Positions 16,303 to 23,749 of a DNA stretch of 34,640 nt are shown here, piece by piece. Numbering within the stretch: the stretch's first letter is position 1; the number at the start of each line of letters is the position of its first letter. This stretch comes from Paracoccus sp. (in: a-proteobacteria) (GTDB lineage Bacteria > Pseudomonadota > Alphaproteobacteria > Rhodobacterales > Rhodobacteraceae), in assembly GCF_030604785.1 (NCBI RefSeq), contig NZ_JAUVVF010000039.1:1-34640 (forward strand). The letters run 5' to 3'. Below the pieces are notes generated by a model. It ran no database searches. It was not told the DNA's origin and worked only from the letters and a program-made list of their open reading frames with translations. A program made the position numbers and the translations under genes.

Positions 16303-18549
16303 ATGACCCAGATCCCCAGCAAGGCCCAGATCCTCGAATGGGTGGCCGACAACCCCGAGGCCAATTCCAAGCGCGACATCGCCAAGGCCTTCGGCATCAA
16401 GGGCGCCGCCCGGATCGAGCTGAAGCGCCTGCTCAAGGAGATGGAGGCCGAGGGCGCGCTGGAACGCCGCCGCCGCCATTATCTGGACGCCGAGGCGCTG
16501 CCCCCGGTCACGGTGCTGGAACTGCTGGCCCCCGACGGGTCGGGCGATCTGTTCGCGCGGCCGCTGGAATGGCGGGGCGAGGGCGCGCTGCCGCGAATCC
16601 TCTACCTGCCGCGCCGGACCGATCCCGCGCTGGGCCGGGGCGACCGCTTTCTGGGCCGCTTGATCGCCGTCCAGGCCGAGGATCACAATTACGAGGCCCG
16701 GCTGATCCGCCGCATCACCGCCAGCGCGAACCGCATCACCGGCATCTTCCGCCGCGAAAGCCAGGGGGGCCGCATCCTGCCCATCGACAAGGGGCAGGAC
16801 AAGGAATGGCGCGTGCGCGAGGATGCGACCCTTGGCGCCGAGGATGGCGAACTGGTCCAGGCCGAACAGATGGGCCCCCGCGCGCGCCTTGGCCTGCCGC
16901 TGGCCCGGATCATCGAACGTCTGGGCGATGCCTCGGCGCCCCGCGCGGTCAGCCTGATCGCGATCCACCAGCACGGCATCCCCGACGAATTCCCCGAAAC
17001 CGTCCTGAAAGAGGCCGAGGCCGCCACCCCCGCCCCCGTCCAGGGGCGCGAGGATCTGCGCGACCTGCCGCTGGTCACGATCGACCCCTCGGATGCGCGC
17101 GACCATGACGACGCCGTCGCTGCCCGGATCGAGGATGACGGCGGCGCGACGATCTGGGTCGCCATCGCCGATGTCGCCCATTACGTCCGCCCCAACAGCG
17201 CGCTGGACCGCGAGGCATGGAAGCGCGGCAACTCGACCTATTTCCCCGACCGCGTCGTGCCGATGTTGCCCGAGGCCCTGTCGGCCGATCTCTGCTCGCT
17301 GCATGAAGGCGTGGACCGCCCCGTCATCGCGGTGCGGATGCGGCTGGATGCCCAAGGCAACAAGGTCAGCCACAAGTTCCACCGCGGCATCATGCACAGC
17401 CGCGCCAGCCTGGCCTATGAACAGGCCCAGGCGGCCGCCGACGGCAATCCCGACGACCAGACCGCGCCGCTGATCGACAGCGTGATCCGCCCGCTCTGGC
17501 ACGCTTACGGCCTGCTGCGGGACGCCCGCTCGCGGCGTCAGCCGCTGGATCTGGACCTGCCCGAACGCCGGATCGAACTGACCCCGGATGGCCGCGTGCA
17601 GTCGGTCAATTTCCGCGAACGCTTCGACGCCCACAAGCTGATCGAGGAATTCATGGTCCTCGCCAATGTCGCGGCCTCCGAGGAACTGACCCGGCGCGGC
17701 AAGCCGCTGCTGTTCCGCGTCCACGAAGAACCCAGCCTCGACAAGATCGACGCCCTGCGCGAGGTGGCGCAGGCTTCTGGCTTCACCTTGGCCAAGGGTC
17801 AAGTGCTGATGACCAGCCACCTGAACCGCCTGCTGGCCCAGGCCGAAGGCAGCGATTTCGACGAACTCATCAACATCTCGACCCTGCGTTCCATGACGCA
17901 GGCCTATTACCACCCCGAGAATTTCGGCCATTTCGGGCTGGCGCTGAAAAGCTACGCGCATTTCACCTCGCCCATCCGACGCTATGCCGATCTGGTCGTG
18001 CATCGCGCGCTGATCTCGGCCCATGGCTGGGGCAAGGACGGGCTGGACGAGGCCCAGATCGAGCGCCTGCCCGAGACCGCCAAGCATATCAGCGAGACCG
18101 AGCGCCGCAGCATGGCCGCCGAACGCGACACGACCGACCGCTATCTGGCGGCCTGGCTGTCCGAACGCGTTGGCTCCGAGATGACCGGCCGGATCAACGG
18201 CGTGCAGAAATTCGGCGCCTTCGTGCGGCTGGACGAAAGCGGCGCGGACGGGCTGCTGCCGATCCGGTCGATCGGGCAGGAATATTTCCATTACGACCCC
18301 GCGACCCAGACCCTTCTGGGCAGCGATACCGGGCTGGAAATCGGCATCGGTCAGCGCGTGACCGTGCGTCTGGCCGAGGCCGTGCCGATGACCGGCGGGC
18401 TGACGCTGGAATTGCTGGAACTTGACGGCCAGCCCCTGCCGCGCGGCCCGCAGAAGGGCCGCCGGGGCCGCAGCCCGGGCCGCGTCTCGACCAAGGCGCG
18501 GCTGGCCGAAATCAAGCGCGCCTCGAAACGTCGGCGCAAGCGCGACTGA
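16303..18549 (+). CDS. rnr: Ribonuclease R
   Basis: 748 residues. A processive 3'-5' exoribonuclease that degrades structured RNA and takes part in rRNA and mRNA turnover. An N-terminal winged helix (about residues 1-70) is followed by cold-shock-like OB folds. The RNB catalytic domain carries TIDPSDARDHDDAVAARI with the metal-binding aspartates, and FTSPIRRYADLVVHRAL is a second hallmark. An S1 domain has INGVQKFGAFVRL, and a Lys/Arg-rich tail follows. ATG 16303 has AAGG at good spacing. Earlier TTG and ATG codons at 16279 and 16288 would add only a few residues. Confidence 0.96.
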   Translation: MTQIPSKAQILEWVADNPEANSKRDIAKAFGIKGAARIELKRLLKEMEAEGALERRRRHYLDAEALPPVTVLELLAPDGSGDLFARPLEWRGEGALPRILYLPRRTDPALGRGDRFLGRLIAVQAEDHNYEARLIRRITASANRITGIFRRESQGGRILPIDKGQDKEWRVREDATLGAEDGELVQAEQMGPRARLGLPLARIIERLGDASAPRAVSLIAIHQHGIPDEFPETVLKEAEAATPAPVQGREDLRDLPLVTIDPSDARDHDDAVAARIEDDGGATIWVAIADVAHYVRPNSALDREAWKRGNSTYFPDRVVPMLPEALSADLCSLHEGVDRPVIAVRMRLDAQGNKVSHKFHRGIMHSRASLAYEQAQAAADGNPDDQTAPLIDSVIRPLWHAYGLLRDARSRRQPLDLDLPERRIELTPDGRVQSVNFRERFDAHKLIEEFMVLANVAASEELTRRGKPLLFRVHEEPSLDKIDALREVAQASGFTLAKGQVLMTSHLNRLLAQAEGSDFDELINISTLRSMTQAYYHPENFGHFGLALKSYAHFTSPIRRYADLVVHRALISAHGWGKDGLDEAQIERLPETAKHISETERRSMAAERDTTDRYLAAWLSERVGSEMTGRINGVQKFGAFVRLDESGADGLLPIRSIGQEYFHYDPATQTLLGSDTGLEIGIGQRVTVRLAEAVPMTGGLTLELLELDGQPLPRGPQKGRRGRSPGRVSTKARLAEIKRASKRRRKRD

Positions 18550-18753
18550 GGCAGGGCGCCTTCTGCTTCACTCAGATTCTGGTCGTCGGAGGGCAAAGCG
18601 CCCCCGGCTGTCCCATCCGCATGGACAAACCAGGAAGGGGCCATGCAACCCGTCAGGCCGAACAGGATCACCGGGACCGACAGGGATGGCCGAGGTCAAT
18701 CCGCCCGCTTTTCGGTCGCCGTCAACAGACCCAGAGGCCTATCCCTACCATCG

Positions 18754-20061
18754 TCAGCTTTCGCGAAAGGCGCGGTTGAAGTAATCGGTCAGCGGCTTCA
18801 TCAGATAGGCCAGCGGGCTGCGTTCCGAGGTGCGGATGTAGATCTCGACCGGCATCCCCGGAACCAGAACCAGCCCGCCCAGCCGGGCCAGTTCCTCGGG
18901 CGGGATGGTGATCTCGGCGCGGTAAAAGGGCGCGCCGGTCGTCGGATCGGTCAGCGCATCGGCCGAAACCCGTTCCAGCCGGCCCGTGATCTCGGGCGTG
19001 GTGCGCGCCGAAAAGGCCGAGAACCGCAGCGAGACCGCCTGCCCGATCTGCAATTCGTCCACATTGATCGTGGCGATCCGCGCGCCGATCTGCAGCGGCC
19101 GGTCCTGCGGCACCAGATACAGAAGCGGCTCGGCGCCGCGCACGACCGAACGCGGGGTCGTCACCTGCATGTTGTGGACGATCCCCGCGACCGGCGCGCG
19201 GATCTCCAGCCGGGCGATGCGTTCGGCCAGCGCCCGGCGCCGTTCGGCCAGTTCCAGTTCGCGATAGCCCAGATCGCGCAGCTCGGTCTCGGCCTGCTCG
19301 CGCCGCGCCGCGCCAAGGCGCAGGCTCTGGATGCCGATCTCGGTGCGCCGGATCTGCGCCGCCGCCCGCTGCGCCTGCAGCGCGCCCAACTCTCCCTCAA
19401 GGCGAGCGGCCTCACGCTCCAGCGCCAGCACGCGCGAGGCCTGCGCCAGACCGCGATCCAGCAGGCTGCGCTGGTCGCGCAATTCCTGCCCGATCAGCGT
19501 GCCCTGCGTCGACAGCGCCCGCATCTGCGCGTCGATCCCCGCGATCTCCGAGCCGATCTGCTCCGATTGGGTGGCCAACTGCTCCAGCGACTGGCGCAGC
19601 GTCTCGCGGCGCGACAGGAAGAGGCTCGTCTGCCCCTCGATCAGGCTGGCCAGCGCGGGCTGTTCCGCCGCGCCTGCGGCCAGCTCGTCGGGGAAATCCG
19701 GGGCCTCGGCCTCGTCCCGCTCGGCCTCCAGCCGGCCGCGGCGGGCGAGAATCTCGAAATACTGTCCCTCGACGATGGCCAGTTCGGATTGCAGCAGTGC
19801 CCCGTCCAGCGCGATCAGCAGATCGCCCGCCGCGACCGTCATGCCCTCTGACGCGGCGATGCGCGCGACGACCCCGCCATCGGGGTGCTGGACGACCTGA
19901 CGCTGCTGCTCGACCTCGACCTGGCCGCTGGCGACGACCGCGCCGCTGATCCGCGCGCCGGTGCCCCAGAGTGCAAGCCCCGCCACCAGCACCGCCAGCG
20001 CCAGAAGCCCCACCAGAACCGGCGCGCGGACCGGCCAGCCCTGTTCGCCATCGCCGCTCAT
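18754..20061 (-). CDS. HlyD-family type I secretion adaptor (periplasmic membrane fusion protein)
   Basis: 435 residues. One N-terminal membrane anchor (about residues 14-35) is followed by a lipoyl/barrel-sandwich half with SGQVEVEQQRQVVQHPDGG. A long coiled-coil hairpin (about 110-270, rich in Leu, Gln, Glu and Arg) comes next. The second half-motif is IRAPVAGIVHNMQVTTPRSV, then beta barrels. The HPDGG plus APVAGIV pair marks the PrtE/HlyD adaptors. Its ATG overlaps the stop of the ABC gene (ATGA). No TolC-type outer-membrane gene is in view. The 204 bp beyond its stop, to rnr, hold no gene that I can support. Confidence 0.92.
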   Translation of the reverse strand: MSGDGEQGWPVRAPVLVGLLALAVLVAGLALWGTGARISGAVVASGQVEVEQQRQVVQHPDGGVVARIAASEGMTVAAGDLLIALDGALLQSELAIVEGQYFEILARRGRLEAERDEAEAPDFPDELAAGAAEQPALASLIEGQTSLFLSRRETLRQSLEQLATQSEQIGSEIAGIDAQMRALSTQGTLIGQELRDQRSLLDRGLAQASRVLALEREAARLEGELGALQAQRAAAQIRRTEIGIQSLRLGAARREQAETELRDLGYRELELAERRRALAERIARLEIRAPVAGIVHNMQVTTPRSVVRGAEPLLYLVPQDRPLQIGARIATINVDELQIGQAVSLRFSAFSARTTPEITGRLERVSADALTDPTTGAPFYRAEITIPPEELARLGGLVLVPGMPVEIYIRTSERSPLAYLMKPLTDYFNRAFRES

Positions 20062-21806
20062 GTCACGCCTCCCTGCCGCCCGGCCTCTTGCGCGCGCAGG
20101 ATCTGTGCCGAGTTCTCGACCATCTCCTGCAGCACGCGGTCGCGCGGCCCGAAGGCGCGCCGCCAGCCCTGTTCCAGCACCAGAAGCAACTCGCATTCGT
20201 TGATCGCGGCCGGGCGATGCGCCATGATCACCACCGCGCCGCCCTGCGCCTTGATCCGCCGGATCGCGCGGTTCAGCGCCTCGGATCCCTGATTGTCCAG
20301 ATTGGCGTTCGGCTCGTCCAGAACCAGCATCACCGGGTCGGGATAAAGCGCCCGCGCCAGCCCTATCCGCTGGATCTGCCCGCCCGAGAGCCGCCCGCCC
20401 GTCTGGCTGATCCGCGTGTCATAGCCCTGCGGCAGGTCCAGGATCATCTGATGCGCATCCGCCGCCTGGGCCGCGCGGACCACGCGGTCGGCATCGGGAT
20501 GGGGGTCCAGCCGGGCGATGTTCTCGGCGATGGTGCCGTCGAACAGCGTCACCTGCTGCGGCAGATAGCCGATCAGCGCGCCCAGCATGTCGGGCGCATA
20601 TTGGTCCAGCGTCGCGCCGCCCAGCCGCACCTGTCCCGAGGCCGGCGCCCAAGCCCCGATCAGCGCGCGGGCCAGCGTCGACTTGCCCGCTCCGGACGCG
20701 CCGATCACCCCGAGCGCCTGACCCGGCCCGATCGCCAGCGACACGCCCCGCAGGACCGGCACCGCCTCGCCCGGCGGCGCGACGGTCAGGTTGCGCACCT
20801 CGATCCGTGCCTCGGGGCGGGGCAGGGGGGTGCGCGGCGCCTCGGGCGGGTTGCGCCCCAGCAGCCCCGCCAGCCGCGCCCAGCCATCCTGCGCCGCCTG
20901 CACCGAGGGCCAGCCGCCGACCAGCTGGTCGATCGGTGCCAGAGCGCGGCCCATCATGATGGAACTGGCGATCATCGCGCCCGGCGTCAATTCGTTGCGC
21001 AGCACCAGCCAGGCCCCCGCCGCCAGCAGCGCGCTTTGCAGGAACAGCCTGAAACTGCGCGAGAACACCGCCATGCCCGCGCCGCGATCCGCGCCAGCCA
21101 CCGCATGACGCTGCGCCTGATCGCGCAGGGCCCGCCAGCGGCGATGCGTGGCGCCCTGCATGCCAAGCGCGCCCACGGCCTCGCCTTGGTCGCGGAACAG
21201 ATCGGCCATGCGCTGCGCCTGCGCCGCCGACAGGGCGGCATTCTGCAACGGCGCGCGCGTCAGGCGCCGCGTCGCCACCATCGCCAGCACCAGCACCACG
21301 CCGCCGACCAGCGCCACCGCGCCCAGAAGCGGGTGAAACACGAAGATCACCGCCAGAAACAGCGGCGCCCAGGGCAGGTCGAACAGCGCCATCAGCACCG
21401 GCGAGGCCAGAAAGCGCCCCACCGCATCCAGATCGCGCAGCCCGCCGGTGGCGGCCTCGGCCTCCTGCCGCACCGCGCCCTCGCGCAGGGCGGCGGCGAA
21501 GACGCGCCCTTCGATCCGCTGCTGGAAGCGCGCCGCCACGCGGGTCATCACCCGGTTGCGCGACCAGTCCAGCACCCCCATCAGCAGATAGAGAAACGCC
21601 ACCAGCAGGAACAGCGCCGCCAAGGTCTCGACCGAGCGCGAGGCCAGCACCCGGTCATAGACCTGCAGCATGAAGACCGGCCCGGTCAGCATCAGCAGGT
21701 TCACCACCGCCGAGAACAGCCCGATCGCCAGGACAAGGCCCAGCCCCGCCGCACGCGCCCTGCGCAATTCCTCGGCGCCGCGCGCGAAACCCGCCTCGAA
21801 TGACAT
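20058..21806 (-). CDS. Type I secretion system permease/ATPase (PrtD/HlyB-like ABC exporter)
   Basis: 582 residues. An ABC transmembrane domain (about residues 20-310, six helices) is fused to a nucleotide-binding domain. Walker A is GASGAGKST (369-377), the signature LSGGQ (473-477), Walker B VMLVLDEP (492-499) followed by NANLD, and the H-loop His lies in IMAHRP. There is no N-terminal C39 peptidase or peptidase-like domain, and the LDEPNANLD form matches the PrtD group that exports proteins with C-terminal signals. ATG 21806 starts just before the conserved region, and longer readings add unrelated sequence. The adaptor gene follows with a 4-bp overlap. No RTX substrate is encoded here. 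Confidence 0.93.
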   Translation of the reverse strand: MSFEAGFARGAEELRRARAAGLGLVLAIGLFSAVVNLLMLTGPVFMLQVYDRVLASRSVETLAALFLLVAFLYLLMGVLDWSRNRVMTRVAARFQQRIEGRVFAAALREGAVRQEAEAATGGLRDLDAVGRFLASPVLMALFDLPWAPLFLAVIFVFHPLLGAVALVGGVVLVLAMVATRRLTRAPLQNAALSAAQAQRMADLFRDQGEAVGALGMQGATHRRWRALRDQAQRHAVAGADRGAGMAVFSRSFRLFLQSALLAAGAWLVLRNELTPGAMIASSIMMGRALAPIDQLVGGWPSVQAAQDGWARLAGLLGRNPPEAPRTPLPRPEARIEVRNLTVAPPGEAVPVLRGVSLAIGPGQALGVIGASGAGKSTLARALIGAWAPASGQVRLGGATLDQYAPDMLGALIGYLPQQVTLFDGTIAENIARLDPHPDADRVVRAAQAADAHQMILDLPQGYDTRISQTGGRLSGGQIQRIGLARALYPDPVMLVLDEPNANLDNQGSEALNRAIRRIKAQGGAVVIMAHRPAAINECELLLVLEQGWRRAFGPRDRVLQEMVENSAQILRAQEAGRQGGVT

Positions 21807-21936
21807 CGTTGACAATACCCTTTCGCGCCGGTTTCCGCCCAGCCGGGCCGTGGCCCGCAGACAGGGCTTGCCCGGCCCCGGCGCCAGACCTATCACCGTC
21901 CCAGCCACCCCGTCAGCCAAAACATCGCGGTAGAAG

Positions 21937-22722
21937 ATGAAGATTTCCTTGCCCGCCGCCCGCCTCGGGCCGATTTTTCTGGCCCTGACGCTGGCCGGTT
22001 GCGCCAGCGCGCCGCAGATGCAGGACGGCATCCTCATCAACGACCCCTACGAGGGCGCGAACCGCCGCATCCACGCCTTCAACAAGGGGGTCGATGCCAC
22101 CCTGATCGCGCCCGTGGCGAATCGCCTGCGCGGCAGCGGCGAGGCCCGGCCCCGCGACCCGTCGGACCCGATCGGGCCCATGCAGATGGTCGTCAATGCC
22201 GGCCGCAACCTGTCGCTGCCGGGCAAGAGCGTGAACGGCCTTCTGCAAGGCCGCCCCGGCGATGCTGGCCGCAATCTGGCGCGTTTCGCGGTGAACAGCA
22301 CGGTCGGTCTGGCGGGCCTCTTCGATCCGGCGGGCGAGAATTTCGGCCTGACCGAGCGCGACACCGATTTCGGCGCCACCCTCGCCACCTGGGGCGTCCC
22401 CGAGGGCGCCTATCTGGAATTGCCGCTGATCGGGCCCTCGACCGCGCGGGATGCGACGGGGAGGGTGGTCGATCTGGTCATCGATCCGGTGAACAACGTG
22501 CTGTCGGGGCGCGACCGCCGGGCGGCCTTTGGCCTGCGCGTCGCGTCAAAAGCCGGTGAACGGGCACGTTTCGGCGATAGTGTGGATGGCGTTCTGCAGG
22601 GCAGTGCGGATAGCTATGCACAATTGCGGCTGATCTGGCTGATGAACCGCCGCCATGAACTGGGAGAAGACCGTGACGATTTCGACCCCTATGACGATGT
22701 CATCGACCCATACGAGGATTGA
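21937..22722 (+). CDS. mlaA: MlaA/VacJ-family outer-membrane lipoprotein
   Basis: 261 residues. Lipoprotein signal ending LALTLAGC at about Cys22. The MlaA domain is well marked: NDPYEGANRRIHAFNKGVD, VNAGRNLSLPGKSVNGLLQG, FAVNSTVGLAGLFDPA, and GAYLELPLIGPSTARDATG. MlaA removes misplaced phospholipid from the outer leaflet of the outer membrane and hands it to periplasmic MlaC. The last 20 residues are strongly acidic (Asp-rich) and are encoded where mlaC already begins in another frame. It diverges from the type I secretion operon, with 130 bp between the starts. Confidence 0.94.
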   Translation: MKISLPAARLGPIFLALTLAGCASAPQMQDGILINDPYEGANRRIHAFNKGVDATLIAPVANRLRGSGEARPRDPSDPIGPMQMVVNAGRNLSLPGKSVNGLLQGRPGDAGRNLARFAVNSTVGLAGLFDPAGENFGLTERDTDFGATLATWGVPEGAYLELPLIGPSTARDATGRVVDLVIDPVNNVLSGRDRRAAFGLRVASKAGERARFGDSVDGVLQGSADSYAQLRLIWLMNRRHELGEDRDDFDPYDDVIDPYED

Positions 22723-23311
22723 CCGTCGCGGCTTTCTGGGCCTGATGGCGGGGGCGGGGCTTCTGGCGATGATGCCCGCCTCGGCCCATGCCCAGAATGT
22801 CGAGGCCGCCCGCGCCCATATCCAGCGCGCCGTGGACGAGGTCTATCGCGTCATCAACACCGGCGAGCCGACCGACCGCATGCTGGCCCGGTTCGAGGAT
22901 ATCCTGTCCCGCTATGCCGATGTGGACGTGATGGCGCGCTCGGCCCTCGGCCCGGCCGCCCGCCAGACTCCGCCCGCCGAATTCGCCGCCTATCGTCAGG
23001 CCTTCCAGGGCTATGTCGGGCGCAAATACGGCCGCCGATTCCGCGAATTCATCGGCTCTCGGGTCGAGGTGACGGGCGCGCGCCCGCTGAAAAGCTTCGT
23101 CGCCGTGACCTCGGTGGCCCACCTGCGCGGCCGCGCCCCGATGGAGGTCGAATGGCATGTCTCGGACCGGTCGGGTCAGGTCCGCTTCTTCAACATCATC
23201 ATCGAGGGCGTGAACCTGCTCTCGTCCGAGCGGGCCGAGATCGCCGCGCTTCTGGCGCGGCAGCGCGGCAGCGTGGCCGGTCTTGCGGCGGAATTGCGTC
23301 AGGCGGGCTGA
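22673..23311 (+). CDS. mlaC: MlaC/Ttg2D-family periplasmic phospholipid-binding protein
   Basis: About 212 residues. A twin-arginine-like signal (DRRGFLGLMAGAGLLAMMPA, then SAHA) precedes an MlaC domain with RFEDILSRYADVDVMARSAL, FAAYRQAFQGYVGRKYG and FFNIIIEGVNLLSSERAE. It should ferry phospholipid between MlaA and the inner-membrane Mla ABC complex. The start is uncertain. GTG 22673 is chosen because GGGAGAAG lies just upstream. ATG 22655 and ATG 22691 lack a good ribosome-binding site. With GTG the gene overlaps the mlaA end by 50 bp out of frame. mlaF, mlaE and mlaD are absent from the window. Confidence 0.88.
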   Translation: MTISTPMTMSSTHTRIDRRGFLGLMAGAGLLAMMPASAHAQNVEAARAHIQRAVDEVYRVINTGEPTDRMLARFEDILSRYADVDVMARSALGPAARQTPPAEFAAYRQAFQGYVGRKYGRRFREFIGSRVEVTGARPLKSFVAVTSVAHLRGRAPMEVEWHVSDRSGQVRFFNIIIEGVNLLSSERAEIAALLARQRGSVAGLAAELRQAG

Positions 23312-23341
23312 CCCGCTCAATCGCTTGTGATCACAGCGGCG

Positions 23342-23367
23342 GAACCGGCGGTGCGGCACGCCGGTTC
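23342..23367 (+). terminator. Stem-loop downstream of mlaC
   Basis: Perfect 9-bp arms GAACCGGCG (23342-23350) and CGCCGGTTC (23359-23367) with an 8-nt loop lie 31 bp after the mlaC stop. No T run follows, so this may be a Rho-assisted end or an mRNA-stabilising stem. Confidence 0.45.
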
Positions 23368-23446
23368 ACCTCTCATGCGCGGCACTGGTCAAGGCCTGAC
23401 GGCGTTCCGAGCCAGCGAAGAGAATGGATGATCGACTACCGCGCAA

Positions 23447-23478
23447 GGCCCCGCCCGACATCGTCGGAGCGGGGCTTC
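23447..23478. terminator. Long imperfect hairpin between mlaC and the DUF333 gene
   Basis: The stem is GCCCCGC plus CCGAC on the left and GTCGG, a bulged A, then GCGGGGC on the right (23448-23475), flanked by AAG and TTC. The loop is ATC. It lies 5 bp beyond the DUF333 stop, so it probably ends that minus-strand transcript and may also block plus-strand read-through. Confidence 0.55.
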
Positions 23479-23482
23479 TGAT

Positions 23483-23707
23483 TCAGCCCGGATTTCGGCT
23501 GCGCCACAGATCCCATTCGTCGATCAGCCGCCCGTCCGGCATCAGGCAGAAGCCCCGCTCACCCTGGGCCGTGGCGCGGATCTGGCTCTGCCCGCCGAGA
23601 TCCTCACAGAACCGGCTAGCGGCGTTCGGCGTGTCCGGCCCCGCCGCCCCGCAGGCGGTCAAGGCAAGCACGGGAAGGGCAAGGATCGGCAGGGCCTTCA
23701 TCGGCAT
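23483..23707 (-). CDS. Small DUF333-family lipoprotein
   Basis: 74 residues. Lipoprotein signal MPMKALPILALPVLALTAC, with lipidation at the Cys of LTAC. The short mature part has two cysteines in the DUF333 layout: AASRFCEDLGGQ, then GERGFCLMPDGRLIDEWDLW. DUF333 proteins are often labelled putative haemolysins, but evidence for that is thin and no activity is claimed. It begins 42 bp after the PBP stop on the same strand, so it may be the second gene of that transcript. An alternative ATG lies two codons in. Confidence 0.78.
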   Translation of the reverse strand: MPMKALPILALPVLALTACGAAGPDTPNAASRFCEDLGGQSQIRATAQGERGFCLMPDGRLIDEWDLWRSRNPG

Positions 23708-23749
23708 CCCCCTGTCATCGGCGCCGCCCCGACGGGACGGCGCGCGGGT

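Noticed and set aside
16216..18291. Long minus-strand open frame opposite rnr (about 690 codons)
   Set aside because: It mirrors the codon bias of rnr in a GC-rich genome. The translation is rich in Gln, Asp, Gly and Arg without a recognisable domain, while RNase R on the other strand is complete.
18351..18671. Possible small lipoprotein on the minus strand (LFGLTGC near its start)
   Set aside because: The would-be signal is only about nine residues long, its start is a GTG without a ribosome-binding site, and more than half of it lies antisense to the rnr 3' end.
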